Assembly: GCA_020832555.1 (NCBI GenBank)
Contig: JAFIEM010000028.1
Coordinates: forward strand, 1-36,427
Length of the DNA: 36,427 bases
Direction: 5' to 3'
DNA from: Natronohydrobacter sp.
GTDB lineage: Bacteria; Pseudomonadota; Alphaproteobacteria; Rhodobacterales; Rhodobacteraceae
Positions 9,257 through 16,934 of this stretch are shown here, one piece after another; position 1 is the first letter of the stretch; every line of letters begins with the position of its first letter. Position numbers and translations under genes: made by a program. Below the pieces are notes generated by a model, which made no database searches, was not told where the DNA came from, and worked only from the letters and a program-made list of their open reading frames with translations.

Positions 9257-9304
9257 GCGAAAAAGCCACATATTCCTGACCTGACCATCAAAGGACCGAC
9301 CGCC
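9257..9304 (+). promoter_or_regulatory. cysI leader with repeated ACATATTCCT motif
   Basis: The 48-bp gap ahead of cysI carries ACATATTCCT (9268-9277), identical over ten bases to 7492-7501 ahead of cysG; a CCTG follows in both. CAAAGGACC supplies the cysI ribosome-binding site. Any regulatory meaning is inferred. Confidence 0.3.
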
Positions 9305-10966
9305 ATGTATACCTATTCAGAATTCGACCGCGATTTCCTCGCGACCCGCAACGCCCAGTTCCGCGCGCAAGTAGAACGCCGCATTGCCGGCAACCTGACG
9401 GAAGAGGAATTTCGCCCGCTGCGCCTGATGAATGGCCTCTATCTGCAACTGCATGCCTATATGCTCCGCGTGGCCATTCCCTATGGCACGCTCAACAGCG
9501 CCCAGATGCGGCAACTGGCCATGATCGCGGAGAAGTGGGACAAGGGTTACGGCCATTTCACCACCCGTCAGAATATCCAGTTCAACTGGCCGCGCTTGCG
9601 CGATGTGCCGGATATTCTTGATGCTTTGGCCGAAGTGGGGATGCATGCGATCCAGACCTCGGGCAATTGCGTGCGCAATGTGACGGCAGACCATTTCGCA
9701 GGCGCGAGCGCCGACGAAATCGCCGATCCGCGCCCGGTGGCGGAGTTGTTGCGCCAATGGTCCACCGATCATCCCGAGTTTCAATTCCTGCCGCGCAAAT
9801 TCAAGATCGCGATCACCGGCAGCCCGAATGACCGCGCTGTGACGCGCGCGCATGATATCGGGTTGCGCATGGTATTGCAGGACGGCGCACGCGGGTTTGA
9901 AGTGATCGTCGGTGGCGGCCTGGGGCGCACGCCGGTCATCGGCAAGGTGCTGGCCGAATTCATCCCCGAGGCCGATCTGCTGCCCTATATCGAGGCGATC
10001 CTGTCGACCTATAACAGCTACGGTCGCCGTGATAACAAATACAAGGCACGCATCAAGATCATGGTGAACGAGCTTGGGCTTGAAGAGGTACGCGCCCGTG
10101 TCGCACACCGTTTTGAGGCCCTGCGCGCCGAATGGGGCGGGGCCGATCAGGCGATCCTGAATGATCTGCGCCGCGCCTTCGCGCCGCCCGCCTTCCGCGT
10201 CGCATCGACTGAAGCTTATGAAATCGCGTATAAAAATGACCCGGTGTTCCGGTCCTTCGCAGATACCAATCTGGCGCAGCACTGGCAGGATGGCTATGCG
10301 ATCGTCACGATCAGCCTGAAAGCGCATGGCGCGACACCGGGCGATGCGACCTCTGACCAGATGCGCCTGATGGCGGATCTGGCGGAACGCTATGGCCATG
10401 ATGAATTGCGCATCAGCCATGAGCAGAATGTCATCCTGCCTCATGTCCACAAATCCGACCTGCCAGCGCTACATGCCGCCCTGCAACAGGCCGGGTTAGC
10501 GACGGCGAATATCGGGCTGATCTCGGATATCATCGCTTGCCCCGGCATGGATTACTGCGCGCTGGCTACCGCGCGTTCGATCCCGGTCGCGCAGGAAATC
10601 GCGACTGCGTTTGAAGCGCGCGAGCAGGATATCGGCGGACTGAAAATCAAGATATCGGGCTGCATCAATGCCTGCGGGCATCATCATGTGGGTCATATCG
10701 GGATTCTGGGTCTCGACCGTGCGGGCGTCGAGAATTATCAGATCACGCTTGGGGGCGACGCGACCGAAACTGCGGCGCTTGGCGAACGCGCGGGTCCGGG
10801 CTTTGCCTATGACCAGATCGTGCCCGCCATCGAGCGCGTGATCGACGCCTATCTGGACCTGCGTCAAGACCCGCAGGAGGAATTTATCAAGACCTTCCAG
10901 AGGCTTGGTGCGCAGCCCTTCAAGGACGCGCTCTATCTGACAGGAGACCGTGCAAATGCCGCTTGA
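9305..10966 (+). CDS. cysI: Assimilatory nitrite/sulfite reductase hemoprotein (CysI type)
   Basis: Reduces sulfite to sulfide by six electrons using siroheme and a [4Fe-4S] cluster. The 553 residues contain TSGNCVRNVTAD in the first half and the four cluster/siroheme cysteines in the classic CX5C...CX3C pattern: C412 and C418 (CPGMDYC), C453 and C457 (CINACGHHH). Two ferredoxin-like half domains are present as usual. Neighbours (cysG, cysH, fpr) make sulfite the likely substrate over nitrite. No NADPH-flavoprotein CysJ is present; the downstream ferredoxin-NADP reductase suggests ferredoxin as donor. The 3' end overlaps cysH by 11 bases from its ATG. Confidence 0.93.
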   Translation: MYTYSEFDRDFLATRNAQFRAQVERRIAGNLTEEEFRPLRLMNGLYLQLHAYMLRVAIPYGTLNSAQMRQLAMIAEKWDKGYGHFTTRQNIQFNWPRLRDVPDILDALAEVGMHAIQTSGNCVRNVTADHFAGASADEIADPRPVAELLRQWSTDHPEFQFLPRKFKIAITGSPNDRAVTRAHDIGLRMVLQDGARGFEVIVGGGLGRTPVIGKVLAEFIPEADLLPYIEAILSTYNSYGRRDNKYKARIKIMVNELGLEEVRARVAHRFEALRAEWGGADQAILNDLRRAFAPPAFRVASTEAYEIAYKNDPVFRSFADTNLAQHWQDGYAIVTISLKAHGATPGDATSDQMRLMADLAERYGHDELRISHEQNVILPHVHKSDLPALHAALQQAGLATANIGLISDIIACPGMDYCALATARSIPVAQEIATAFEAREQDIGGLKIKISGCINACGHHHVGHIGILGLDRAGVENYQITLGGDATETAALGERAGPGFAYDQIVPAIERVIDAYLDLRQDPQEEFIKTFQRLGAQPFKDALYLTGDRANAA

Positions 10967-11687
10967 TGCATCTTCCCTCATACCGGAATTGCTGCGCGAC
11001 CATGCCAACAGCACGGCGCAAGCCTTCCTCAAAGACGCGATTTCGCGTGCGGGGCGTGTCGCGATGGTCTCGTCCTTCGGGGCCGATTCGGCTGTGCTCT
11101 TGCATATGGTCGCGCAGATCGACCGCAATCTGCCGGTCTTGTTCATTGATACTCTTGCACTTTTCCCCGAGACGGTGGCCTATCAGAAAGAACTGGCCGC
11201 GCATCTGGGGCTGAGCAATGTGCAGACGATCACCCCGGACCGGGCCGCCCTGTTCGAGCGCGACGCGGATGGGTTGCTGCATCGTTCGGACACCGAACGC
11301 TGCTGCACCCTGCGCAAGGCGGAACCGTTGGAGCGGGCTTTGCAGGGCTATGATGCCTGGATCACCGGGCGCAAGCGGCATCAGGCGGCGACGCGCGCCG
11401 ATCTGGACCGGGTGGAGCTGGAGCCAGGAACCGGGCGTATCCGTTTGAATCCATTGGCAGATTGGAGTGCCGCGCAGATCGGTGCCTATCTGGATGCGCA
11501 TGAATTGCCGCGTCATCCGCTGGTGGCGCGGGGCTATCCGTCGATTGGTTGCCAGCCCTGCACCTCGCGCGTGCTGACAGGTGAAGATCCCCGCGCAGGG
11601 CGTTGGCGTGGAACGGAAAAAACCGAGTGCGGGATTCATTTCATTGGCGGGGTGCCGCAGCGCGCCCGGAAGGCGGATGCAGCATGA
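10956..11687 (+). CDS. cysH: Assimilatory APS/PAPS reductase CysH ([4Fe-4S] type)
   Basis: Reduces adenylylsulfate (or PAPS) to sulfite with thioredoxin. The 243 residues have the PP-loop SSFGADSAVLLHM, cysteines C116-C117 (ERCCTLRK) and C199/C202 (CQPC) that bind a [4Fe-4S] cluster, and catalytic C225 in ECGIH. The CC...CXXC set marks the APS-reducing type (EC 1.8.4.10) rather than the E. coli PAPS enzyme. The ATG at 10956 sits 9 bases after AGGAG; a GTG at 10950 is too close. It overlaps cysI upstream and the next gene downstream (ATGA). Sulfate adenylyltransferase genes are not in the window. Confidence 0.93.
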   Translation: MPLDASSLIPELLRDHANSTAQAFLKDAISRAGRVAMVSSFGADSAVLLHMVAQIDRNLPVLFIDTLALFPETVAYQKELAAHLGLSNVQTITPDRAALFERDADGLLHRSDTERCCTLRKAEPLERALQGYDAWITGRKRHQAATRADLDRVELEPGTGRIRLNPLADWSAAQIGAYLDAHELPRHPLVARGYPSIGCQPCTSRVLTGEDPRAGRWRGTEKTECGIHFIGGVPQRARKADAA

Positions 11688-12055
11688 GTGTGGTTGTTAC
11701 AGATACCGGATTCACGAACGACGACTGGCCCGAAGGGGCGGTTGATCTGCCCGGCGATACCGCACCAGAGGCGGTGGAAGGGGTGATTGAGGGCGCGAGT
11801 CATATCCGCGTCCTGATCCCGGCTTTCAGTGACGGGCGCGGGTTTACGCTGGCTAAACAATTGCGGCGTAGGGGTTTTTCTGGGCGATTGCGCGCGGCGG
11901 GACCGCTGATTGCGGATCAATATGCGATGGCGCGGCGGTCGGGATTTGACGAGATTGAAATCCCGACTGCGCTGGCGGAACGGCAGCCGGAGGGCGATTG
12001 GTTGGCGCGGGCGGATTGGCGGACGGCGCATTATCAGCGTCGGCTGCAAGGATAA
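11684..12055 (+). CDS. DUF934 family protein
   Basis: A 123-residue soluble protein resembling DUF934: the core is HIRVLIPAFSDGRGFTLAKQ, then LRAAGPLIADQYAMARRSGFDEIEI. The family is typically found next to cysI/cysH in proteobacteria and has no settled biochemical role. The ATG at 11684 overlaps the cysH stop and excludes a 27-codon upstream extension that lies inside cysH in another frame. It is the fifth cistron of the sulfur operon; an auxiliary role in sulfate/sulfite reduction is inferred from this conserved linkage. Confidence 0.88.
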   Translation: MSVVVTDTGFTNDDWPEGAVDLPGDTAPEAVEGVIEGASHIRVLIPAFSDGRGFTLAKQLRRRGFSGRLRAAGPLIADQYAMARRSGFDEIEIPTALAERQPEGDWLARADWRTAHYQRRLQG

Positions 12056-12069
12056 AAGGACTATAATTC

Positions 12070-12882
12070 ATGTCACTGGACGATGTTCTTCAGGCGAAGA
12101 AAGCCACGCCGACGCTGCCCGATGCGCAGACAGTTACAAGCGTAACCCATTATACCGACAGGCTTTTTTCCTTCCGTTGCACCCGCCCGCAAAGCCTGCG
12201 CTTCCGGTCGGGCGAGTTCGTGATGATCGGGCTGATGGGTGATAATGGAAAGCCACTTTTGCGTGCATATTCAATAGCTTCGCCGTCCTGGGACGAGGAA
12301 TTGGAGTTCTATTCCATCAAGGTGCCGGACGGGCCGCTGACATCGCGTTTGCAACATATCCAGCCCGGCGACCCCATCATCTTGCGTCCGAAACCCGTTG
12401 GAACACTAGTTCTTGATGCTTTGCTGCCGGGCGAGCGGTTGTGGATGCTGGCCACCGGAACGGGCATCGCGCCCTTTGCCTCGCTGCTGCGTGACCCCGA
12501 AACTTGGGAGAAATATCAACAGGTTATCGTGATGCATACCTGCCGCGAAGTGGCGGAATTGACCTATGGGCGGAACCTGATCGAGGCGCTGCAAGACGAC
12601 CCGCTGATCGGGGAACTGGTCGAGGGCAAGATATTGTATTACCCGGCGACGACGCGCGAGCCGAGTGAGAATATGGGAAGAGTGACCGATAACCTGTTGT
12701 CCGGCAAGGTTTTTGCTGATCTGGGCATCGCGCCGCTGGACCCTGCGATTGACCGCGCGATGGTCTGTGGTTCGCTGGGTTTCAACAAGGATATCAAGGC
12801 GATATTGGAAGAATCTGGCCTACGAGAAGGGGCCAATTCCGCACCTGCCGAATATGTGGTGGAAAAGGCTTTTGTCGACTAG
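12070..12882 (+). CDS. fpr: Ferredoxin/flavodoxin--NADP+ reductase
   Basis: FAD enzyme that moves electrons between NADPH and ferredoxin or flavodoxin. The 270 residues show the FAD motif RAYSIASP, the isoalloxazine/FAD contact segment GPLTSRL, the NADP motif ATGTGIAPFASLLRD and the bacterial-type C-terminus EYVVEKAFVD. It lies 14 bp after the DUF934 gene with ribosome-binding sequence AAAAGGA and closes the sulfur operon at a strong terminator. This position suggests it supplies reduced ferredoxin to CysI. It could also be a general oxidative-stress Fpr that happens to sit here. Confidence 0.93.
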   Translation: MSLDDVLQAKKATPTLPDAQTVTSVTHYTDRLFSFRCTRPQSLRFRSGEFVMIGLMGDNGKPLLRAYSIASPSWDEELEFYSIKVPDGPLTSRLQHIQPGDPIILRPKPVGTLVLDALLPGERLWMLATGTGIAPFASLLRDPETWEKYQQVIVMHTCREVAELTYGRNLIEALQDDPLIGELVEGKILYYPATTREPSENMGRVTDNLLSGKVFADLGIAPLDPAIDRAMVCGSLGFNKDIKAILEESGLREGANSAPAEYVVEKAFVD

Positions 12883-12917
12883 ATGTTGATCCGAAAAAGC
12901 CTTTCAACAGATGAAAA

Positions 12918-12948
12918 AACCCCGCGCCTGACGCGGGGTTCTTTTTTT
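12918..12948. terminator. Bidirectional Rho-independent terminator
   Basis: A perfect 9-bp stem (12918-12926 with 12932-12940) with a five-base loop is followed by TTTTTTT on the plus strand and flanked by GAAAAAAC on the left, which reads as a T tract on the minus strand. It therefore serves both the fpr end and the end of the convergent ectoine hydrolase gene. Confidence 0.93.
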
Positions 12949-13004
12949 GCCAGGCGAAAATGCGTTTCGCGATGTGAAAAACACCACCCGCACCCTCTGC
13001 GCTG

Positions 13005-14186
13005 CTATTTCACGAAAATCTCGCGCGGGGTTTCGCACAGCATTTCGGGGCCGTGATCGGTGATGAGCACCGGTTCGGTGATTTCCAGCCCGCCATCTTC
13101 GAGCCAGAGCGCGGGCATGAAATGAATCACCATGCCCGGTTTCAACTCGGTCATGTCCCCACGGCGTAAAGACAGCGTGCGCTCGCCCCAGTCGGGCGGG
13201 TAGCTGAGACCGATGGAATAGCCGCAGCGATTGTCCTTCTCGAAGCCGCGCTTGTTCAGCGCGGCGTTGAAGGCATTGGCCACATCTTCGGCCCGCGCGC
13301 CGGGATAGCATTGCGCAAGCCCTGCTTCGGTCGCTTCGAGAACGGCCTCTTCTGCATGGCGGTAGAGATCGGGCACCTTGCCGAAAAACAGCGTGCGCGA
13401 TTGCGGGCAATGATAGCGGCGATGGGCGCCTGCGATCTCGAAAAAGGTCGATTCGCCCTTGCGCATGGGCCGGTCATCCCATGTCAGATGCGCGGCGGTG
13501 GCATCCAGACCTGACGGGGCCATCGGCACGATGGCCGGGTAATCGCCCCAATGACCATCGGCCCCTTCGATCCCGGCTTTGGAGATCTCGGCCACTAGCA
13601 GGTTTTTCGCCATGCCGGGTTCGGCCACGTCGAGGATGACCTGATGCATACGTTCGACGATTTTCGCGGCGCGGCGGATATAGAGCAGTTCGGAATCGGA
13701 TTTGACCAGACGCTGCCAGTTCACCAGCCCTGTCGCATCGACAAAGCGGGCTTCGTGGAGATGGTTCACAAGGGTCTGATGAGCGGCGGCGGAATAATAG
13801 TAATTGTCCATCTCGACGCCGATCCAGCCAGTATTCCAGCCGCGATCAATGATCAGACTAGCCAGCGCCTCCATTGCGTGTTTCTGCGGGTTCTGAACAT
13901 AGGTGTCATCATAGGGCATGATGCTGTCTTCGTTCCGCATGAACACGGTGCGCTGTGCGCCGGGGCCGTCGATGCCGCGCCCCCACCAGACGGGTTCGCC
14001 CTCGAGCGGCAAGAGGACGGCCTGATGCACATAGAAGGACCAGCCGTCATAGCCCGAGATCCAGTTCATGTTGGACGGGTCGGAAATGATCAGCAGCTCA
14101 ATGCCGCGCAATTCCATTTCTGCGCGGGTGCGGGTGATGCGGGCTTCATATTCGGCATCGGTGAAATTGGGGTTGGTGGTGGTCAT
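13005..14186 (-). CDS. doeA: Ectoine hydrolase (M24/creatinase-like, DoeA/EutD type)
   Basis: Probably opens the ectoine ring to acetyl-diaminobutyrate, the first step in using ectoine as carbon and nitrogen source. The 393-residue protein has the creatinase/Xaa-Pro peptidase two-domain layout. Segments I associate with DoeA are present: NWISGYDGWSFYVHQ, LVNWQRLVKSDSELLYIRRA, GHWGDYPAIVP, HLTWDDRP, GYSIGLSYPPDWGERTLSL and FHMPALW-like FMPALW. The usual M24 metal ligands are not all obvious, as is normal for non-peptidase members. The ATG at 14186 was preferred over TTG at 14207, which lies in the terminator. No ectoine transporter or deacetylase (DoeB) is near. Another creatinase-like amidohydrolase is the main alternative. 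Confidence 0.78.
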   Translation of the reverse strand: MTTTNPNFTDAEYEARITRTRAEMELRGIELLIISDPSNMNWISGYDGWSFYVHQAVLLPLEGEPVWWGRGIDGPGAQRTVFMRNEDSIMPYDDTYVQNPQKHAMEALASLIIDRGWNTGWIGVEMDNYYYSAAAHQTLVNHLHEARFVDATGLVNWQRLVKSDSELLYIRRAAKIVERMHQVILDVAEPGMAKNLLVAEISKAGIEGADGHWGDYPAIVPMAPSGLDATAAHLTWDDRPMRKGESTFFEIAGAHRRYHCPQSRTLFFGKVPDLYRHAEEAVLEATEAGLAQCYPGARAEDVANAFNAALNKRGFEKDNRCGYSIGLSYPPDWGERTLSLRRGDMTELKPGMVIHFMPALWLEDGGLEITEPVLITDHGPEMLCETPREIFVK

Positions 14187-14205
14187 GCGCTTGGGTCCGT
14201 GGGAC

Positions 14206-14235
14206 AAAAAGCCCCCGCGGGAGTGCGGGGGCTTT
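14206..14235 (-). terminator. Rho-independent terminator after the aminotransferase gene
   Basis: An 11-bp perfect stem (14208-14218 with 14225-14235), six-base loop and a run of five A on the plus strand (T run on the minus strand) lie directly after the aminotransferase stop. It occupies most of the 54 bp before the ectoine hydrolase start. Confidence 0.9.
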
Positions 14236-14240
14236 GGGAT

Positions 14241-15617
14241 TTAGAAGCTGGCGGTCACTGCGTCGATGGCGTCGCGGGTGGTGGTGACGATTGTATCGGC
14301 CTCGGCCCGTGTCAGGCAGAGGGGCGGGGCGAAACCGATGATTTCGCCCTGCGGCATGGCGCGGGCGATAACGCCGCGTTTGGCCATTTCGCCGACCACT
14401 TGCGCGGTGACTTTCTCAGAGGCGTCGAAATCCGTGCCCGCGCCGGGGTCGCGCTGCAATTCGACCGCGGCCAGCATCCCGTCGCCGCGCACATCGCCGA
14501 CAAAGCGGTGATCTGCCAGCGCGTCCGCCATCGCCTGACGGAAATAGGCGCCAGTGTCGCGGGCATTGTCCACAAGCCCGAGGCTGTCCACCAGTTTCAG
14601 GTTGGCGACACCAGCCGCTGCCCCGATGGGATGGGCGGAATAGGTCCAGCCGTGGCCGAAGGGGCCGAATTTGTCGGTGCCTTCTTCGAGGATTTTATAC
14701 ATCTCGTCGCTGACGATAGAGCCGGAAAGCGGCGCATAGGCCGATGTCAGACCCTTGGCGATGGTGATGATGTCGGGCTTGATGCCGTAATGGGTTGAAC
14801 CCATCATTGTGCCAAGGCGGCCGAAACCAGTGACGACCTCATCGGTGATCAGCAGGATATCGTGTTTTTTCAGGATGGGTTGGATCGCCTCCCAATAGCC
14901 TGCGGGCGGTGGGACGATGCCGCCGGTGCCAAGGAGCGGCTCGCCGATGAAAGCGCCGATCGTATCCGCGCCTTCGCGTTCGATCAGCTCTTCGAGTTTC
15001 GCGGCGCAATGGGCGGTGAACTGGGCCTCGGTCATGGCCGGGTCGGGGCGGCGGAAGTAATAGGGGGCTTCGGTATGGATGACCTCGGACATGGGCAGTC
15101 CGAATTTCGCGTGGAAGGGCGTGAGGCCGGTGAGCGAGCCGGTGATCAGGCCAGAGCCGTGATAGCCGCGCCAGCGCGAGATGATCTTGCGCTTTTCGGG
15201 GCGGCCACGGACATTGTTGATATACCAGACGAGTTTCACGTTGGTTTCATTCGCATCGGACCCGCCAAGGCCGAAATAGACGCGGTTCATATGGGCAGGG
15301 GCGCGTTCGGCGACCATATGGGCGAGCGTGATCGAGGCTTCGGTGCCGTGGCCGACATAGGCGTGGTAATAGGCCAGTTCATGCGCCTGGGCGGCGATGG
15401 CCTCGGCGATCTCGGTGCGGCCGTAGCCGACATTCACGCAATAGAGGCCCGCGAAAGCGTCGAGCAGTCGGGTGCCGTCGCGATCCTCGATATAAACGCC
15501 GCTGGCTTTGCTGACGATCCGGGCGGGGCTTTCGCCGCGTCCGTGCTGGCCGAAATGGGTGGAGGGGTGGAGGAAATTCTCGCGATCCCACTGGCTGAGT
15601 TGGTCATTTGTCAGCAT
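14241..15617 (-). CDS. Class III PLP aminotransferase (omega-amino acid type)
   Basis: PLP-dependent transaminase acting on an omega-amino group, with pyruvate or 2-oxoglutarate as likely acceptor. The 458 residues are full length. Motifs include YYHAYVGHGTEAS, the cofactor phosphate segment GGSDANETNVK, RWRGYHGS (PLP-stacking aromatic), ITDEVVTGFGRLG with the PLP-contact Asp, and the Schiff-base lysine K288 in TIAKGL. The gene lies upstream of the ectoine hydrolase gene on the same strand, so a role in diaminobutyrate transamination (DoeD-like) is plausible. Beta-alanine, taurine or GABA transamination are equally open from sequence. A terminator separates the two genes. Confidence 0.9.
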   Translation of the reverse strand: MLTNDQLSQWDRENFLHPSTHFGQHGRGESPARIVSKASGVYIEDRDGTRLLDAFAGLYCVNVGYGRTEIAEAIAAQAHELAYYHAYVGHGTEASITLAHMVAERAPAHMNRVYFGLGGSDANETNVKLVWYINNVRGRPEKRKIISRWRGYHGSGLITGSLTGLTPFHAKFGLPMSEVIHTEAPYYFRRPDPAMTEAQFTAHCAAKLEELIEREGADTIGAFIGEPLLGTGGIVPPPAGYWEAIQPILKKHDILLITDEVVTGFGRLGTMMGSTHYGIKPDIITIAKGLTSAYAPLSGSIVSDEMYKILEEGTDKFGPFGHGWTYSAHPIGAAAGVANLKLVDSLGLVDNARDTGAYFRQAMADALADHRFVGDVRGDGMLAAVELQRDPGAGTDFDASEKVTAQVVGEMAKRGVIARAMPQGEIIGFAPPLCLTRAEADTIVTTTRDAIDAVTASF

Positions 15618-15676
15618 GTTGCGACCTTTCTGGATATCTGAGGGGTGGAGACGGGGTTTGGCAGGGCAGCGGAGGT

Positions 15677-15937
15677 TTAGCTGCCGCGCGCCCCTTTGCC
15701 GGGGTCAATCCGGTAGCTGCCTTCGGGCAGGTCGAGCGCTGCGGCCAGTTCGCGCAATTGCGAGAGCGACAGGGTGATGACGACATCATCATCGCTTTTC
15801 GGGTCGAACTGGCGGAGCGTCACGCAATCCTCGAAGGCGGTGATGATCACGTCTTCGCGCAGCGCAGCCGCATGGGGCGCGCCCTCGTCGACAAGGGTGA
15901 TGATCGTGGCGTCGAAATCGTGCTCGATGGTGAACAT
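15677..15937 (-). CDS. Conserved hypothetical protein, 86 aa
   Basis: A small acidic protein without signal peptide or membrane segment. It begins MFTIEHDFDATIITLVDEG and has alternating hydrophobic/charged residues suggesting a small beta-rich fold; the second half (LSLSQLRELAAALDLPEGSYRI) looks helical. I recognise the type as a short protein seen in Rhodobacteraceae but know no function. It lies upstream of the aminotransferase on the same strand, 59 bp away, so it might be cotranscribed. Codon pattern fits its neighbours. Confidence 0.65.
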   Translation of the reverse strand: MFTIEHDFDATIITLVDEGAPHAAALREDVIITAFEDCVTLRQFDPKSDDDVVITLSLSQLRELAAALDLPEGSYRIDPGKGARGS

Positions 15938-16061
15938 GGTAACGATGCTAGTGCAGGGCCGGGCGAGTTGAAAGCGGAAATCCCCGGTCGCATGAAAATG
16001 GCGGTTTGCGCGCCGGGCCGGGCTTGGGTATCGTTACGGGGTATCGGATCAGGGTGGGATT

Positions 16062-16424
16062 ATGAGACAGTTTATTTGGGCGCTGGCCGGGGTCATGGCG
16101 GCGGGTGCGGCGCTGGGGAATACCGCGCGGTTTGACGGCACCTATGCGATTGATCCGGGCGCGCGGGAATGTGTCGTGGGCCAAGGCGATGTGCCGGGGG
16201 CGGCGTTTCGTATTGAAAACGGGCAGTTTTTCGGGGTGGACTCGGTCTGTCGGCTGGCCAATCCGACGAATGTGCGAGATATGGATGCGATGCTGTTCGA
16301 TCTGCAATGTTCCGGTGAGGGAACGCAATGGTCGGACCGGATCCTGCTGATGAAGCTGGATGACGGAAGCCTGCTGCGGGTGGTGAACGGGTTGGCCTTT
16401 ACCAACCCGCTCTGCCGGGAGTGA
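16062..16424 (+). CDS. Small exported protein with four cysteines
   Basis: A 120-residue protein with a signal peptide (MRQFIWALAGVMAAGAALG). The mature part is about 100 residues and has four cysteines (in ECVVG, SVCRLA, LQCSGE and the terminal PLCRE), enough for two periplasmic disulfides. The middle resembles short Rhodobacteraceae secreted proteins of unknown role. It ends six bases from a convergent small exported-protein gene. A short hairpin (16388-16409, 8-bp stem) sits inside its 3' end. No function can be assigned. Confidence 0.7.
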   Translation: MRQFIWALAGVMAAGAALGNTARFDGTYAIDPGARECVVGQGDVPGAAFRIENGQFFGVDSVCRLANPTNVRDMDAMLFDLQCSGEGTQWSDRILLMKLDDGSLLRVVNGLAFTNPLCRE

Positions 16425-16430
16425 TGGGGT

Positions 16431-16799
16431 TCAGGGCACAAGCTGCCGGGCTATTGCCAGATAGGATGTGGCAAGGGCTGTGAGTTTGTCGGCATCGCTG
16501 TCTTCCGAGGCGAGATGGACCTCCTCGAGACGCTCTGCGAGATCCTGTGCCTCGGTGATGATTTTTTCGAGCGCGACTTCCAGCGTATAGGTCAGTTGGT
16601 GGATATCTTCCATCTGGTCCTGCGTCATTGCGGGCTGGGCCAGAATATCGGCCATGCGCGTGTTATAGGTCGAAAAATTGACCATGGCTTCGGCCAGATC
16701 CGCAGACGTCTCGGCGGCGTAATGATCAACCTTGTCATCGGCAAAGACGGGCATCGCGCCCATGGCCAATGCAACAATCAGTGCAGTTCTTCGTTTCAT
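16431..16799 (-). CDS. Small periplasmic helical protein (DUF6746-like)
   Basis: A 122-residue protein with a signal peptide ending near VFA-DDKVDHY. The mature part is acidic and almost fully helical, with heptad-like stretches (EDIHQLTYTLEVALEKI and AQDLAERLEEVHLASE), so a helical bundle or coiled coil. It resembles DUF6746 proteins as I remember them; function unknown. AAGGA precedes the ATG at 16799. Its upstream region carries a 14-bp perfect palindrome, so it may be controlled by a CRP/FNR-family regulator. Confidence 0.72.
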   Translation of the reverse strand: MKRRTALIVALAMGAMPVFADDKVDHYAAETSADLAEAMVNFSTYNTRMADILAQPAMTQDQMEDIHQLTYTLEVALEKIITEAQDLAERLEEVHLASEDSDADKLTALATSYLAIARQLVP

Positions 16800-16823
16800 G
16801 GAAAACGTCCTTCAATCAGGTGG

Positions 16824-16858
16824 GATGTGACCGGTCACAGGTGGCTGTCCGTCACATC
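16824..16858 (-). promoter_or_regulatory. CRP/FNR-like palindrome upstream of the DUF6746-like gene
   Basis: TGTGACCGGTCACA (16826-16839) is a perfect 14-bp palindrome 26 bp ahead of the ATG. GATGTGA (16824-16830) also pairs with TCACATC (16852-16858). The half-site TGTGA is CRP-like, while the four-base spacer is the FNR-family spacing. It is a candidate operator; the regulator is unknown. Confidence 0.45.
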
Positions 16859-16934
16859 AGACCCTGGCTTCCATGAACCTGACAAAATGTATCAGGAATT
16901 GACCTGCTGCCGCAAGCGCTTTCGGTGCGGCGAT

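Noticed and set aside
16388-16409. 8-bp stem hairpin at the end of the four-cysteine exported protein gene as a terminator
   Set aside because: It lies within the coding sequence and has no T tract; too weak to call.
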